A stretch of DNA of 64,000 nt, from NCBI RefSeq assembly GCF_000380565.1, contig NZ_AQYJ01000023.1, positions 124,001 to 188,000 on the forward strand. The letters are read 5' to 3'. Source of the stretch: Microbulbifer variabilis ATCC 700307. Lineage in GTDB: Bacteria > Pseudomonadota > Gammaproteobacteria > Pseudomonadales > Cellvibrionaceae. The notes under the pieces were generated by a model. That model was given only the letters and a program-made list of their open reading frames with translations. It was not told the DNA's origin and did no database searches. Positions 39,939-51,610 of this stretch are shown here, in pieces. Positions within the stretch are counted from its first letter, which is position 1, and each line of letters begins with the position of its first letter. A program made the position numbers and the translations under genes.

Positions 39939-41773
39939 AGGGCCACCAAGAGAGCGAGGAACAGAATGGAACCAGCTGCGAAAGTTGCCAGATACCAGCG
40001 TATCTGGCCATTTTGGGAAGAGCTGAGCAGGCTATTCAGTTGTTGGCTGAACGCGGCGGTGCCTTTATATATGCTATCGATTATGTCCTTGTGATTTAGA
40101 CGTGCCAGGTTTCTAAATGGCTTGGCCAAAAGGTTTTCGTAAAGCCAGTCAAAACCCCAGCCGCTAAACCAGAATTGCATAATCGGAGAGCGTTTTTCGC
40201 CAGTCTTTTGCTGCTGCCGAGAGAGTCCCCAAGCTATCACAAGCCCGATGAGTGGCATAGCAATGGCAACCCCCTCTACCCAGGCAGCTGGATGCTCCCA
40301 TGTTTGTGTTCCAAATACTGACTGAAGTGGTGGCGCCAACATCCCACCAAAAAGCGCGAGCGTGGCGAGTATTGCCAAGGGCACACGCATTACTGTGTTA
40401 TTGGCATCTTTGCAGTGGGATGAGGATGAACCTTCACTCCCTGCGAATACAAGGAAGAGAACCCGGAAACTATAAATTCCAGTGACCAGGGCACCTAAAA
40501 TGCCGGCTAACCACAGACTGTTAAAACCGTCATGGAACTCCCATGCACGTAAAAGAATCTGGTCTTTACTATAAAACCCAGAAGTAAATGGCAGTGCCGC
40601 CAGGCAAGCGCATCCAATGGCGAAACAAATAAATGTAAATGGAATTCTTCGGTAGAGCCCACCCATGGTAAAAATATTCTGCTCATGATGCAGGCTTAGA
40701 ATCACAGAGCCTGCAGAGAGAAATAGTAGTGCCTTGAAGAAGGCGTGGGTCATCAGGTGAAAGATGGCTCCAGACCAGGCACCTACGCCGAGTGCAAGGA
40801 ACATATATCCAATCTGGCTGATTGTGGAATAGGCGAGTACACGCTTAATATCGCTTTGTGCAATAGCACTGAAGCCGGCCAGTAGCAGAGTTAGCGCGCC
40901 CACCACGGCAACAGCCGTCATTGCAGTCTCTGAGAGCATGTAGAGCGGATGCATACGGGCAATAAGGTAGACTCCAGCCGTCACCATTGTGGCCGCATGT
41001 ATTAAGGCACTGACTGGTGTTGGGCCAGCCATGGCATCAGGTAGCCAAGTCTGCAGTGGTAGCTGGGCTGATTTACCAACTGCACCACCCAATAGCAACA
41101 GCGTGGCAACTGTGATTATTTGTGAATTTGCCCCGGAGCTATCTGCAGCGGAAATGAGTTGCGGGATATTGAGAGTGGAAAACTCAAAGAAAAGCAGAAA
41201 CAGTCCAATGGCCATGGCGGTATCGCCAATGCGAGTGACGATAAATGCCTTTTGCGCAGCTGCGCCGTTGGCTGGATTTTTGTACCAGAATCCAATTAAC
41301 AGATAGCTGCATAGACCGACTCCCTCCCAGCCCAAATAGAGTAAAACCAGATTGTCAGCCATTACCAGAATCAGCATGGCGCATACAAAGAGGTTCAGGT
41401 AGGCAAAGTAGCGGCGAAAATCTGGATCTTCACGCATATACCCTGCTGAGTAGAGGTGTATCAAAAATCCGACACCAGTAATAATCATCAGCATAACCAG
41501 CGTAAGCCAGTCTACATGAAAATTGAAACCCAGCTCCAAGTTATCTACCAGCATCCACTGCCAAAGGGCGATATTCACGACTTCCCCAGGGTTCTGCCAA
41601 AAGACAGTCGTCGCGACAATAGCAGTGAGTAGTGCGGAGATTCCGACACTGCCAACCCCGATAGCAGTGACAAATTTTTCTGAGGGTTCTTTTGAATAAA
41701 ATAATGGGATAGCCACCAACAACAGGAAGCCAATAAGCGGTAGAAGTGGCACCCAGGCCAAAAGTCCCTGCAT
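39935..41773 (-). CDS. nuoL: NADH dehydrogenase I subunit L
   Basis: A 612-residue distal proton-pumping subunit with about 16 helices; the long C-terminal lateral helix runs along the membrane arm. Marks: LLYLGWEGVGLCSYLLIGFW and KSAQLPLQTWLPDAMAGPTP. It lies 1 base after nuoK and overlaps nuoM by 4 bases. Confidence 0.97.
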   Translation of the reverse strand: MQGLLAWVPLLPLIGFLLLVAIPLFYSKEPSEKFVTAIGVGSVGISALLTAIVATTVFWQNPGEVVNIALWQWMLVDNLELGFNFHVDWLTLVMLMIITGVGFLIHLYSAGYMREDPDFRRYFAYLNLFVCAMLILVMADNLVLLYLGWEGVGLCSYLLIGFWYKNPANGAAAQKAFIVTRIGDTAMAIGLFLLFFEFSTLNIPQLISAADSSGANSQIITVATLLLLGGAVGKSAQLPLQTWLPDAMAGPTPVSALIHAATMVTAGVYLIARMHPLYMLSETAMTAVAVVGALTLLLAGFSAIAQSDIKRVLAYSTISQIGYMFLALGVGAWSGAIFHLMTHAFFKALLFLSAGSVILSLHHEQNIFTMGGLYRRIPFTFICFAIGCACLAALPFTSGFYSKDQILLRAWEFHDGFNSLWLAGILGALVTGIYSFRVLFLVFAGSEGSSSSHCKDANNTVMRVPLAILATLALFGGMLAPPLQSVFGTQTWEHPAAWVEGVAIAMPLIGLVIAWGLSRQQQKTGEKRSPIMQFWFSGWGFDWLYENLLAKPFRNLARLNHKDIIDSIYKGTAAFSQQLNSLLSSSQNGQIRWYLATFAAGSILFLALLVAL

Positions 41774-41774
41774 A

Positions 41775-42092
41775 TTAACCTCTTAGTTCATTTAATTGGT
41801 CTATATCAACTGTGTGTTTGCGGTGGTAAAACTGGAGAACCAGCGCAAGAGCAATCGCTACCTCGGCCGCAGCAAGAGTAACCACAAAAACAAACATTAC
41901 CTGGCCATCGGCATTTCCCCAGTGAGCACCGGCAACAACGAACATCAAAGCTGCGGCATTAGTGCATATTTCGACACACATCAACATAAAAATGATATTA
42001 CGCCGCATCATTAATCCAGCAAGGCCCAGGCAGAAAAGGATCGATGCTAAAAGCACACCGGCCTCTAGCCCCGGTGCAGTTTCAAATGGCAT
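41775..42092 (-). CDS. nuoK: NADH dehydrogenase I subunit K
   Basis: A small three-helix membrane subunit with the buried Glu residues of the proton path ([13 protein letters not shown] and [11 protein letters not shown]). I start it at the ATG at 42092 ([11 protein letters not shown]), giving 105 residues, close to the family norm; an upstream in-frame start at 42113 would add 7. It overlaps nuoJ. Confidence 0.94.
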   Translation of the reverse strand: MPFETAPGLEAGVLLASILFCLGLAGLMMRRNIIFMLMCVEICTNAAALMFVVAGAHWGNADGQVMFVFVVTLAAAEVAIALALVLQFYHRKHTVDIDQLNELRG

Positions 42093-42606
42093 TGTTTGAA
42101 TCTCCCTGGTCAATTTTCCTGCGTCGTGCTAAATGAAAAGCACCGACCAAACCAGCGAGTAACAACATTGACGCCAGCTCTACCGCTAATACATAGTGGC
42201 TGAAAAGGGCAATTCCCACCTGTTTAGGGCCGATATAGTGAAAGGTCTGTGTAGATGATATCTGGCCACTACTGACCAATAGAATCAATTGAACCAGCAG
42301 GAGAGCAGATAGTATGGCAGGACCAACCCAGGTGGTGGGTTGGAGCCAGGCTTGTTCCTGCACAACCGTAGAGTCCCCTTGGTTGAGCATCATAATTACA
42401 AAAATAATCAGTACCATTATGGCGCCGGCATAAATGATTACTTCCAGCGCAGCTGCAAGAGGCGCACCGAACTGGTAAAAAATTACCGCCACGGCTAAAA
42501 GGGAAGTAACCAGGTAGAGCAGGGCATGCACGGCATTTTTATGAAAAATTACCATGATGGTAGAAATGATAGCGATCGCTGCAGTAAGGTAGAAAACAAA
42601 ATTCAT
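42082..42606 (-). CDS. nuoJ: NADH dehydrogenase I subunit J
   Basis: A 174-residue membrane subunit with five helices, including the family motif [20 protein letters not shown], the pi-bulge helix important in gating. Its 3' end overlaps the start of nuoK. An 85-base gap separates it from nuoI. Confidence 0.95.
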   Translation of the reverse strand: MNFVFYLTAAIAIISTIMVIFHKNAVHALLYLVTSLLAVAVIFYQFGAPLAAALEVIIYAGAIMVLIIFVIMMLNQGDSTVVQEQAWLQPTTWVGPAILSALLLVQLILLVSSGQISSTQTFHYIGPKQVGIALFSHYVLAVELASMLLLAGLVGAFHLARRRKIDQGDSNNAI

Positions 42607-42691
42607 TCAAGCTCTCCCTCTCAAATTATTTTTATGTTTTCATTTGTAAGGCCACTTTCTCTGCAAGAAGGCCAGCTATATGACTGTTTCC

Positions 42692-43210
42692 TTACAGATT
42701 TAGACTCTTAATATTGATCGGTGCAGCTTCATTTTCAGCTTCACCTTTATCTTTCCCAGTGATGGCCTTGCCGGCCACCTGATAAAAACTGTAATCGTGA
42801 TACTTTCCCGGGCCGTTGATCAGAAGGTCTTCCTTCTCATAAACCATATTTTGTCGATCGTATTCGCACATCTCAAAGTCAGGGGTCAGCTGTATGGCAT
42901 AGGTGGGACAAGCATCTTCACAGAGGCCACACATAATGCAGCGTGAGAAATTGATACGAAAATACTCCGGCCTCCAGCGTCCATCTGGGTCTTCGGTTTT
43001 CTGTAAAGATATGCAATCAGGGGGGCAGGCTACGGCACAGAGATTACAAGCCACACAGCGCTCATCGCCATTGGGGTCACGAGTGAGAATGATACGGCCT
43101 CGATATCGTGGAGCCAGATACGGTTTTTGATCGGGGTATTGTACGGTGACATTACGCCGAAACAGGTGTTTGAAAACCAGCCACATACTGCGGAGTTGAC
43201 TCGCGATCAT
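42692..43210 (-). CDS. nuoI: NADH dehydrogenase I subunit I, [4Fe-4S] relay
   Basis: A 172-residue peripheral-arm subunit carrying clusters N6a and N6b. Two ferredoxin motifs are present: [15 protein letters not shown] and [16 protein letters not shown]-terminal residues include [17 protein letters not shown]. It passes electrons from NuoG to the terminal N2 cluster in NuoB. Confidence 0.97.
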   Translation of the reverse strand: MIASQLRSMWLVFKHLFRRNVTVQYPDQKPYLAPRYRGRIILTRDPNGDERCVACNLCAVACPPDCISLQKTEDPDGRWRPEYFRINFSRCIMCGLCEDACPTYAIQLTPDFEMCEYDRQNMVYEKEDLLINGPGKYHDYSFYQVAGKAITGKDKGEAENEAAPINIKSLNL

Positions 43211-43250
43211 GTATTTTCTCCAGCCAGTATTTCAGCAAAGAAGCTTTGGG

Positions 43251-44207
43251 CTAGGCAGTCCATAACAATACCCCCGCAGTGACAAGTAAATTAATTAATG
43301 CCAATGGCAACATTACTTTCCAGCCAAACTTCATCAGCTGGTCATAACGTGGGCGTGGCAAAGAGGCTCGAAGCAAAATAAAAATTGCCACCAGGATTGC
43401 GGTCTTCAGACAAAACCAGATAATGGGTGGTAGCCATGGCCCATGCCAACCACCTAGAAAAAGAGTCGTAATTAAAGCTGAGATAAGAATTACGGCCAGG
43501 TATTCGCCTACAAAGAACATACCAAATTTCATACCGGAGTACTCGGTATGAAAGCCGGCAGTGAGCTCGTGTTCCGCTTCGGGTAGATCGAACGGGGTTC
43601 TCCGGCTCTCTGCAATACCGGCAATGAAGAACACAATAAAGCCGACAAATTGGGGCATGATAAACCAGCGTTCAGCTTGAGCGTTGACAATATCCCGCAG
43701 GTTAAAGCTGCCGGACATCATAACCACACCCATCAGGCTCAAACCCATAAAGACTTCATAGGAAACGGTCTGTGCTGCGGCACGTAACCCCCCGAGAAGG
43801 GCATATTTATTATTGGAGGCATATCCCCCAAGGATAATGCTGTACACCGCAATAGAGCTCATCGCCAGTACAAATAGTAAGCCAATATTAAGGTCCACCA
43901 CGCCAATACCTGGGGACATTGGCACTACGGCGAAAGCAATCAGCATGGTGGCCATCACAACTGTTGGCGCCAGTACAAAGACCGGAATATCTGCAAAGCG
44001 GGGGATGAAGTCTTCTTTAAAGAAAAGTTTAATCATGTCGGCAAGTACCTGAAGGGTACCGAAAGGGCCTACGCGATTAGGCCCGGGTCTGTCCTGCCAA
44101 AAACCGAGTAGACGCCGTTCACCCCAGGTTAAAACTGCCGCGAGTATTACCGTGGCAATTAATACCCCGAAGATATTCAGCAGTGTTATCCAGATCGGTG
44201 TGCTCAT
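43251..44207 (-). CDS. nuoH: NADH dehydrogenase I subunit H
   Basis: A 318-residue membrane subunit forming the ubiquinone chamber together with NuoB and NuoD. Marks are [16 protein letters not shown] and the strongly conserved [17 protein letters not shown]. It lies 7 bases after nuoG. Confidence 0.97.
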   Translation of the reverse strand: MSTPIWITLLNIFGVLIATVILAAVLTWGERRLLGFWQDRPGPNRVGPFGTLQVLADMIKLFFKEDFIPRFADIPVFVLAPTVVMATMLIAFAVVPMSPGIGVVDLNIGLLFVLAMSSIAVYSIILGGYASNNKYALLGGLRAAAQTVSYEVFMGLSLMGVVMMSGSFNLRDIVNAQAERWFIMPQFVGFIVFFIAGIAESRRTPFDLPEAEHELTAGFHTEYSGMKFGMFFVGEYLAVILISALITTLFLGGWHGPWLPPIIWFCLKTAILVAIFILLRASLPRPRYDQLMKFGWKVMLPLALINLLVTAGVLLWTA

Positions 44208-44214
44208 TGCTCAA

Positions 44215-47052
44215 TCAGTCCTCGGTTATTGCGGGGGCTTCTGCCGGCCGTAGTGACGCGTATCCAGGTAGGAGAGGAGATAAGGTTTCAAAATCTGGCA
44301 AACCATACGGTATACCCACAGTGCCAGAGGGAATTGTGGGGCTTATACGGACTTCTGCACGGTATGTCCCGCAGCTGGTCTCCAATTCAATCAATTCCCG
44401 TTGATGAATGTCGAAGGCTTTAGCATCTATATGGTTAACCATTACAAAAGGCGCCTCAATGACCTCGGAAATACCCATTGCCTGGTTACTAAGCTCTTCG
44501 GAACCAAATAGCCGATATAGCGGTAACATTTGTACATGGCTGGGATCAGCAGCCACTTCTGGAGGTGTGCTAGGTGCGGGCCATTCCGGCATAACCCGCT
44601 GAGGCCGTTCAATCCTGATGCCCGAGGGGCCGCCTCTGCGTTCACCACCAACCTCCTCTTGGAACTTGAATATCGATTGGTTGGAGTTCCACCCGGGCGA
44701 CCAGATATTGGCTTGCAGCGGGGATCTGTTGGGATTGTGGATTCCCTCCATGCTGAAACTCATCGGAGCATCAGGGTCCTGAAGTGGAGGATTCTCTGAA
44801 ACCTGTTTCTCCGCGTGTATTGCTGTGCGTCCACTGTAGCGGGCGCTTTGGCGCGCTACTTTTAGGCCATCAATACGGAAATCTTCATCGGGCCCGAGCG
44901 AGTCGAGAGCCTTAAGTACCGGAAATTCCCGTGCAATAGCATCGCTGAGGTCTGTGCTGTGCTGCCATTCGGCAATCGCTGACAGGTTAGCGGGTTTCTC
45001 TGTACAGAAATTTACCGCATCCATCAGCCAGCGCCAGCTTTCCTGGATAAATCCCTTGCCCTCGTAGACAGCATAGAAGCGCTGGGCCAATCCGTTATTA
45101 TTGATAAATGTACCCTGGGATTCCGCAGTTACCGAAGCTGGAAAAATCCAGTCTGCGCGCTTGGAAGTAGGGTTAAGAAGAGTATCCAGCAGGATAATTT
45201 CGTCAGCTTGTGAAAGTAATTGCTCGAGGGACTTCTTATCCAGGCGTCGATAGAGGTCATTCTCAAGAATCATCAGGGATGTAGGGATTTGATTGTCAGT
45301 ATTTTTTTTCAGGCGTTCGAGCAACTCGTCAAGATTCCCTTTTCCATCATTAAAAAATTGGATAAGTCCTAAACTGTTGACCTCATCGCAGGCCAAATAG
45401 AGCATGGTAGGTTGTTTTTTGTAATCACTTAACACAGTGGCAACTTGGGCTACGCTTTTGAGTGTATCAGCGTGTTTACTCGATGTTCCCGAGATGATTA
45501 ATGGCTTACTGGAACCGCGAAGTATTCCCGCTGTATGAGTAATCAATTCAAGTAGTGATGGTTCAAGGTCTGGAGACAGGCTTGTGGGATCAGAAATTGC
45601 CAAGGCGAGGTTACAGGCGAATGAAGCAACTTTTTCAGGTGATTCAAATAATGTATTAGAGGTTATTTTCTCTAAATTACTCAACTCTGTTCCAGCAAAA
45701 ATAATCGGACTGTAATCTCCCTCCAGTTGCCTTACAGAGGAATCTTGCCACAGTGGAATTTTCAGTGATTTTGCTTGCTGTTTCTGCCGATTGCGTGCGG
45801 CCTGGCGAACAGCTAAGGAAATACGTGGTGCGGTATTGTATATATCCTCACCGAGAATCAGTATCGCATCGGCATTCTCAATTTCCGGTGTAGAGGGGCT
45901 TTGAATTCGATCATCTTGCTGGATGGTGCTCACCAGATGCAGAAGTTCCTGATCTTTTTGACTCAGGCCTGAGTAAAAATTACCAGAACCTACCAGTTTT
46001 CGCAGTGCGTAGTTATTTTCCAAAGAAGTGCGTGGAGATCCAATTCCAATCAGGTTTCTCTTACCTTGATTGGCCATTGCTATTTGTTCCGCCAAATGGA
46101 GGACCGCCTCTTGAGGGTTTATTTCCCGATGCATACGGTCGCCTTTTTCCGCCGTAGAACTGATTACGTCCTCTTGGCGAACAGAGAGCACATTTTGGAT
46201 ACGAGTGGCACTGTTAATATATTCGTAGCCAAAGCGCCCCCGGTCACAAAGGAAATAGCCATTGATATCGTGGTGATAAAGGTTGGTGATCCGTCTCAAT
46301 ATCGGCTCATTACTGTTGCCGGATTCCCTGGCTCCCGGTGCAGTGTTACAGCCCACAGCACAATGCTCACAAACAGATGGAGCTGTCTGCAAATCCCACT
46401 TGCGCACAAAGTGTGAGCTGAAGGTTTTGTCGGTAAATACGCCAGTTGGGCAGACCTCGACTAAATTTCCGCTGAAGCCATTTTCAAGCCTTCCCTCTTC
46501 CTGGCGGCCGAAATAGACCTGGTGATTTCTTCCAAGTGCTTGTAGGTCTTCTCCACCGGCATAATCATTGTAAAACCTGACACAGCGATAACAGGTTATA
46601 CAGCGATTCATTTCATGGTTAATAAAAGGGCCCAGATATTGGTTGCGATGGGTGCGCTTGGTGCCCCGGTAACGTCGCATGGTATGGCCAGACATTTCTG
46701 TCATGTCCTGGAGATGGCACTCTCCTCCCTCTTCACAGACCGGGCAATCGTGTGGGTGGTTGGTCATCAGGTCTTCGATAATACTGCCACGAAACTCCTC
46801 CGCTACCTCATCCTTGACGCTATAAATACCGCCGTCACGGATAGGTGTCATACAACTCATAATCAGGCGGCCATGCTGGTCTTCACTATCTTTATATTCC
46901 ATCATGGCGCATTGCCGGCAAGCGCCCACTGAACCCATTTCCGGGTGCCAACAAAAATACGGCACATTGAGCCCCAGTGTCAGGCAGGTGCTGAGCAGGT
47001 TCTGCTCACCGTCGACTTGGTATTTTTCACCGTCAATAGTGATGGTTGGCAT
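44215..47052 (-). CDS. nuoG: NADH dehydrogenase I subunit G
   Basis: A 945-residue iron-sulfur subunit. The N-terminus holds the [2Fe-2S] ligands (CWHPEMGSVGACRQC), then HDCPVCEEGGEC (His-Cys3 cluster), CITCYRCVRF, and CEHCAVGCN (the N7-type site). The long C-terminal part is a degenerate molybdopterin-oxidoreductase fold with no molybdenum. It is somewhat longer than E. coli NuoG (about 910). Confidence 0.96.
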   Translation of the reverse strand: MPTITIDGEKYQVDGEQNLLSTCLTLGLNVPYFCWHPEMGSVGACRQCAMMEYKDSEDQHGRLIMSCMTPIRDGGIYSVKDEVAEEFRGSIIEDLMTNHPHDCPVCEEGGECHLQDMTEMSGHTMRRYRGTKRTHRNQYLGPFINHEMNRCITCYRCVRFYNDYAGGEDLQALGRNHQVYFGRQEEGRLENGFSGNLVEVCPTGVFTDKTFSSHFVRKWDLQTAPSVCEHCAVGCNTAPGARESGNSNEPILRRITNLYHHDINGYFLCDRGRFGYEYINSATRIQNVLSVRQEDVISSTAEKGDRMHREINPQEAVLHLAEQIAMANQGKRNLIGIGSPRTSLENNYALRKLVGSGNFYSGLSQKDQELLHLVSTIQQDDRIQSPSTPEIENADAILILGEDIYNTAPRISLAVRQAARNRQKQQAKSLKIPLWQDSSVRQLEGDYSPIIFAGTELSNLEKITSNTLFESPEKVASFACNLALAISDPTSLSPDLEPSLLELITHTAGILRGSSKPLIISGTSSKHADTLKSVAQVATVLSDYKKQPTMLYLACDEVNSLGLIQFFNDGKGNLDELLERLKKNTDNQIPTSLMILENDLYRRLDKKSLEQLLSQADEIILLDTLLNPTSKRADWIFPASVTAESQGTFINNNGLAQRFYAVYEGKGFIQESWRWLMDAVNFCTEKPANLSAIAEWQHSTDLSDAIAREFPVLKALDSLGPDEDFRIDGLKVARQSARYSGRTAIHAEKQVSENPPLQDPDAPMSFSMEGIHNPNRSPLQANIWSPGWNSNQSIFKFQEEVGGERRGGPSGIRIERPQRVMPEWPAPSTPPEVAADPSHVQMLPLYRLFGSEELSNQAMGISEVIEAPFVMVNHIDAKAFDIHQRELIELETSCGTYRAEVRISPTIPSGTVGIPYGLPDFETLSPLLPGYASLRPAEAPAITED

Positions 47053-47131
47053 CGCTAGTCCATTATTGTTGTATCGATATCAATTCAATTACTGATCTGA
47101 TAGTGGCCTCTGCTGATGATATAAATTGAAT

Positions 47132-48406
47132 TTATTCATAGGGGCAGCAATGGTTTTCTATGTGGTCGATAAAATCCTGCTCGAATAGTTTCAATGCACT
47201 TTGCAGTGGTTCGGCAGCCCCTGGAGCAAGAGCGCAAAATGTCTTACCGGGGCCAATACGCTGGCACTGCTCGCGCAGCAGATCTAAGTCTTCCGGTAAA
47301 CCTTCGCCGTCCTCTATTCGTTGCAGTATTTTTACAACCCAGGGCAGGCCATCCCGACAGGGGGTACACCAGCCGCAAGATTCACGGGCAAAGAACTGGG
47401 AGAGGTTCAGTACCAATCCCACAGGACAAGTCTGATTGTCCAGAACAATGATTGTGCCTGTACCCATACGGCTTCCGGCTTTACCGATGACGTCATAATC
47501 CATCGGTAGGTCCAGATGCTCAGGCCCCAGAAAGTCCGTAGAGCCACCGCCGGGCAGGAACCCCCTTAACTCCAGTCCATCCTGCATGCCACCAGCATGT
47601 TTCTCGATTATTTCCCGGATAGGAGTGCCCATTGGAAGCTCCCATGTGCCGGGGTTGTTTACTTTACCGCTGACCCCGAAAACCTTGCTGCCAGCGTCCT
47701 CTCCGCGCCCTAGGCCTCGGTACCAGTCAACTCCAAGCTCAATCAGGTGGGGGATATTGCAGAAGGTCTCCACATTATTGACCACTGTGGGTTTACCCCA
47801 CAGTCCGCTCACCTGGGGGAAAGGCGGCTTTGCTCTAGGAATAGCACGGCGTCCTTCCAACGCATTTAGCAATGCGGTTTCTTCGCCACAGATGTAATTA
47901 CCCGCACTGCGGTGTACGAAGATTTCCAGGCTAAATTTGCTATCAAAAATATTACTGCCAAGAAAACCTTGCTCCCTGGCTTCTGCGATCGCGTTTTCCA
48001 GGCGCTCGGCAGCTAAATGGTATTCACCGCGAATAAAGATGTAACCAATAGAAGCACCTATGGCATAGGCGGCTATTGCCATACCTTCCAAAAGCAGGTG
48101 AGGATCGCGCTCCATAAGCAGGCGGTCCTTGAAGGTGCCAGGTTCCATCTCATCTGCATTGCAGACAATAAATTTTTGTTCGGGAGATCCTTCACCCCTG
48201 GGAACGAAACTCCATTTCAGGCCCGTATTAAATCCCGCGCCTCCACGGCCGCGAAGCCCACCATCCTTTACTTGCTCAATAATTTTATCCGGGGCCATGG
48301 TGTGAGCTTTACGCCAACCCCTATAGCCGCCATTTTCCAGGTAGCGTCCAAGATCCGCGGCGACATTTTGGTCGGTGACATTTTTAGTCAGGGGATTTGT
48401 CAGCAT
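47132..48406 (-). CDS. nuoF: NADH dehydrogenase I subunit F, NADH/FMN-binding
   Basis: The subunit that oxidises NADH, with FMN and cluster N3. FMN/NADH site: GLRGRGGAGFNTGLKWSF; cluster: ESCGWCTPCRDG with a later Cys. I start it at the ATG at 48406 (MLTNPLTKNVTD), giving 424 residues; a further 23 upstream codons are open but lie inside nuoE. It overlaps the nuoE end by 23 bases. Confidence 0.95.
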   Translation of the reverse strand: MLTNPLTKNVTDQNVAADLGRYLENGGYRGWRKAHTMAPDKIIEQVKDGGLRGRGGAGFNTGLKWSFVPRGEGSPEQKFIVCNADEMEPGTFKDRLLMERDPHLLLEGMAIAAYAIGASIGYIFIRGEYHLAAERLENAIAEAREQGFLGSNIFDSKFSLEIFVHRSAGNYICGEETALLNALEGRRAIPRAKPPFPQVSGLWGKPTVVNNVETFCNIPHLIELGVDWYRGLGRGEDAGSKVFGVSGKVNNPGTWELPMGTPIREIIEKHAGGMQDGLELRGFLPGGGSTDFLGPEHLDLPMDYDVIGKAGSRMGTGTIIVLDNQTCPVGLVLNLSQFFARESCGWCTPCRDGLPWVVKILQRIEDGEGLPEDLDLLREQCQRIGPGKTFCALAPGAAEPLQSALKLFEQDFIDHIENHCCPYE

Positions 48407-48950
48407 GGTATTTTTTCTTTTTATCAATGAGATCGTCGATGGCCGATTCATCGAGATTACGGTGCATTTCTTCACCCAGCATCAGAACCGGTGCTTTGTC
48501 GCAATCCCCCAGGCAAGGCGTTTCCAATAAAGTGAAGATACCATCTGCGGAAGTTTGTCCCGGTTCTATAGCCAGGGTTTCAGTAATGTGTTTTTGCAGA
48601 CGGTCACAGCCCATAACCCAGCAACTTGCGCTCTTACAAAGATAGATAACTTCCTTTCCCACAGGCTGGCGGAAAATAAGTTGAAAATAGGTAGCTACAC
48701 TTTCCAGCTCAGCAACGGGGATATCCAAGTAATTGGAGATAGCCTGGATAGTATCGTCAGAAATCCAGCGGCGATGCTTTTGTACAATTCTCAGGGCCTC
48801 CAGCCCCACAGAGGATTTGTTCTCGTAGTGAGAAGCCTCCCGATCAATTTCCTCTTTTTCCTCGGCTGTGAGAGGCCCGGAAAATTTGTCTGAATCCCTG
48901 TTGCTATGCTCCATTACTTCGATTAGTTCCGGTTCTAGTAAGCTGGACAT
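48384..48950 (-). CDS. nuoE: NADH dehydrogenase I subunit E, [2Fe-2S]
   Basis: A 188-residue thioredoxin-like-fold subunit carrying cluster N1a. Ligands are in YLCKSASCWVMGC and ETPCLGDCDKAPV. It is separated from nuoCD by 140 bases. The N-terminus has an extra acidic segment of about 25 residues. Confidence 0.95.
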   Translation of the reverse strand: MSSLLEPELIEVMEHSNRDSDKFSGPLTAEEKEEIDREASHYENKSSVGLEALRIVQKHRRWISDDTIQAISNYLDIPVAELESVATYFQLIFRQPVGKEVIYLCKSASCWVMGCDRLQKHITETLAIEPGQTSADGIFTLLETPCLGDCDKAPVLMLGEEMHRNLDESAIDDLIDKKKKYHADKSPD

Positions 48951-49090
48951 ATATGCATCCTCAGGCGAAATCGCGGAGGCATATGTGATTCACCTGTGTT
49001 GCACATGAACACTGTGGCACTGGCGAATAGAAATTTCCTACGCACTGGTCTCCTCCGCTGCGATGCGACCTGAGGCCGCGTATTTATTAT

Positions 49091-50896
49091 TTACCTATCT
49101 ACATCAGCCATAACAAAATCAATACTGGCAATAATTGCGATCAAGTCGGCAATTAGCAGCCCCCTAGACATCAGTGGAATCATCTGTAGATGCGGAAATG
49201 AGGGGGTGCGAATTCTGGTGCGATATGACGTAGTGCCGCCGTCACTGATAATTTGGTAACTATTTAGCCCTTTCGTCGCTTCTATTGGGAAACATACTTC
49301 CCCGGCAGGCATGACTGGCCCCCAGCTGTTATTAACAAAATGCTGGATAAGAGTCTCGATATCCTGCATGGTGCGCCCTTTGCGAGGGGGCGTGGTCAAG
49401 GGATGATCGGATTTATAGGGCCCTGAGGGCATATTCTCCAGGCACTGGCGAATTATTCTCAGGCTCTGCCACATTTCATCCACTCGTACCCGGCAGCGAT
49501 CAAAACAATCCCCGCCATCGTAAGTGGGAATATCAAATTCGAATTGATCGTAGCCGCTGTAGGGTCTTTTTTTACGCAGATCCCACTCCAGACCTGTAGC
49601 GCGCAAGCCTGGCCCGGTGACACCCCATTCCATGGCTTCTGCGGTATTGTAGACGCCGATGCCCCTGGAGCGACGTTGTAACAATTTATTCTTGATAACC
49701 ATGCCATCGTAGTCGCGCAGACGTGCGGGCATATAGTCGAGAAATTCCCGCACCATCTTGTCCCAGCCTTCAGGTAAATCCTGTGCAACACCACCAATGC
49801 GGAACCAGGCCGGGTGCATGCGCCCGCCAGTGATTGCTTCTACGATGCCAAATAATTTTTCACGATCAATGAACATATAAAAGACGGGAGACATCTGTCC
49901 CACGTCCTGGGCGAATGTGCCGAAAAATACCAAATGGCTGGAGATGCGGAAAAATTCGCACATCATTACCCGAATGACCTGGGCACGTTCGGGAACCTGA
50001 ATTCCAGCCAGTTGCTCAAGGGCCAATACGTAGGGCAGGTTATTCATAACCCCACCTAGGTAATCGATGCGGTCTGTGTATGGCACATAAGTGTGCCAAG
50101 CCTGGCGCTCCGCCATTTTCTCCGCACCGCGATGGTGATAACCAATATCCGGCACGGAATCCACGATTTGTTCGCCGTCTAGTTGCAATGCTACGCGGAA
50201 AACGCCGTGGACACTGGGATGGTTTGGCCCCAGGTTGAGGAACATAAACTCTGAATCCTCATTGTGGCGAGCCATCCCCCAATCTTCCGGGCGAAACAGC
50301 AGGGCTTCCTGCTCACGACGCTCCTTCTCCTCGGATAATGAGAAGGGGTCCACCTCTGTAGCGCGAGCGTGATGATCTTTCCGTAATGGGTGACCTTTCC
50401 AGGTTGTCGGCATCATAATACGCTGCAAGTGCGGGTGGCCGTTAAAGTGGATTCCGAAAAGGTCCCATACTTCCCGTTCATACCAATTAGCGTTTTCCCA
50501 GATACTGGTAATCGATGGCGCAGACAAATGAGACTCAGGGAGTGCGATCTTAATACGAATAAACAAGTTACGGCTAAAAGAAAGCAGCTGGTAAATAAGG
50601 GTGAAATCACTGGCTGGTTGCTTTTCCGGACCCTCCCCACGATTAACCCGCAAGCGCTCATCAATAGCGCTAAGATCGTACAGCATGGCAAAGGGGCGGG
50701 AAATATCCTGTTTGAGAAAGCTTAATAGCGGTATTAGGGATTCGGTATCGACCCACAGCGTGGGCATGTCATTGCTGTCAGGTTGCAGCCAATAATTATG
50801 CCGTTGATATTCACGGTTCAGGTCTTGCAAGAAAGCCCGGGCTTCTTTGCTATAGGGAGTCTCGCTGTGGACACTTTTTGCTATGACGCCTGTCAT
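49091..50896 (-). CDS. nuoCD: NADH dehydrogenase I fused subunit C/D
   Basis: NuoC (30-kDa type) and NuoD (49-kDa type) in one polypeptide, as in E. coli and many gammaproteobacteria. The NuoC part includes [20 protein letters not shown]; the NuoD part has [14 protein letters not shown] and the quinone-site His and Tyr region. The ATG at 50896 (MTGVIAKSV) is preferred; a TTG at 50935 is open in frame. 601 residues. Confidence 0.95.
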   Translation of the reverse strand: MTGVIAKSVHSETPYSKEARAFLQDLNREYQRHNYWLQPDSNDMPTLWVDTESLIPLLSFLKQDISRPFAMLYDLSAIDERLRVNRGEGPEKQPASDFTLIYQLLSFSRNLFIRIKIALPESHLSAPSITSIWENANWYEREVWDLFGIHFNGHPHLQRIMMPTTWKGHPLRKDHHARATEVDPFSLSEEKERREQEALLFRPEDWGMARHNEDSEFMFLNLGPNHPSVHGVFRVALQLDGEQIVDSVPDIGYHHRGAEKMAERQAWHTYVPYTDRIDYLGGVMNNLPYVLALEQLAGIQVPERAQVIRVMMCEFFRISSHLVFFGTFAQDVGQMSPVFYMFIDREKLFGIVEAITGGRMHPAWFRIGGVAQDLPEGWDKMVREFLDYMPARLRDYDGMVIKNKLLQRRSRGIGVYNTAEAMEWGVTGPGLRATGLEWDLRKKRPYSGYDQFEFDIPTYDGGDCFDRCRVRVDEMWQSLRIIRQCLENMPSGPYKSDHPLTTPPRKGRTMQDIETLIQHFVNNSWGPVMPAGEVCFPIEATKGLNSYQIISDGGTTSYRTRIRTPSFPHLQMIPLMSRGLLIADLIAIIASIDFVMADVDR

Positions 50897-50943
50897 CGGG
50901 CATTCCGTTGTTATTGTGTTGTCTGTCAGCGGCAACAGTGTGG

Positions 50944-51591
50944 CTATACAGTATCTGGTGAGCGCAAAACATCTGCGCGCATGCGCTCCTCACGGTGCAG
51001 GTCACGTTGGCTTTGTTTGGGGATTTTCCTCGTACCCTGCTCATCCACCACCCAGCTAAAGCTGCGTCTCTCTGCGGCAACTGATTTTTGTAAAAGAGTA
51101 AGTCCCTGTAGCAGAGCTTCTGGTCGGGGTGGACAGCCCGGTACATACACATCTACCGGAAGGAATTTATCCACACCCTGTACAACGCTATAAATATCGT
51201 ACATTCCACCGGAGTTGGCGCAGGAACCCATGGAGATAACCCACCGAGGTTCAATCATCTGTTCGTACAGGCGCTGCACTACCGGAGCCATTTTCAAGAA
51301 TACAGTTCCGGAAATCACAATAAGATCAGCTTGACGGGGTGTAGCGCGAATAACTTCTGCGCCGAAGCGAGAAATATCATGACGGCTGGTAAATGCGGTA
51401 GCCATTTCCACATAGCAACAGGAGAGCCCAAAATTAAATGGCCACAGTGAGTTTGAACGACCCCAAGCGACAAGCTCTTCCAGTTTTGCAAGCAAGATAT
51501 TTTTCTTTAGATCTTCGGCTATTGCACCGTTTTCCGTTTGAGAAGAATCGGCGGCAATTACATCTTGGGCTTTGCTTAACTGCCAACGCAT
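50944..51591 (-). CDS. nuoB: NADH dehydrogenase I subunit B
   Basis: A 215-residue subunit carrying the terminal cluster N2, which reduces ubiquinone. Cluster ligands are the tandem Cys in [21 protein letters not shown] and VPGCPPRPE. It lies 19 bases after nuoA. Confidence 0.97.
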   Translation of the reverse strand: MRWQLSKAQDVIAADSSQTENGAIAEDLKKNILLAKLEELVAWGRSNSLWPFNFGLSCCYVEMATAFTSRHDISRFGAEVIRATPRQADLIVISGTVFLKMAPVVQRLYEQMIEPRWVISMGSCANSGGMYDIYSVVQGVDKFLPVDVYVPGCPPRPEALLQGLTLLQKSVAAERRSFSWVVDEQGTRKIPKQSQRDLHREERMRADVLRSPDTV

Positions 51592-51610
51592 AGCATATTC
51601 CTATGAGTGC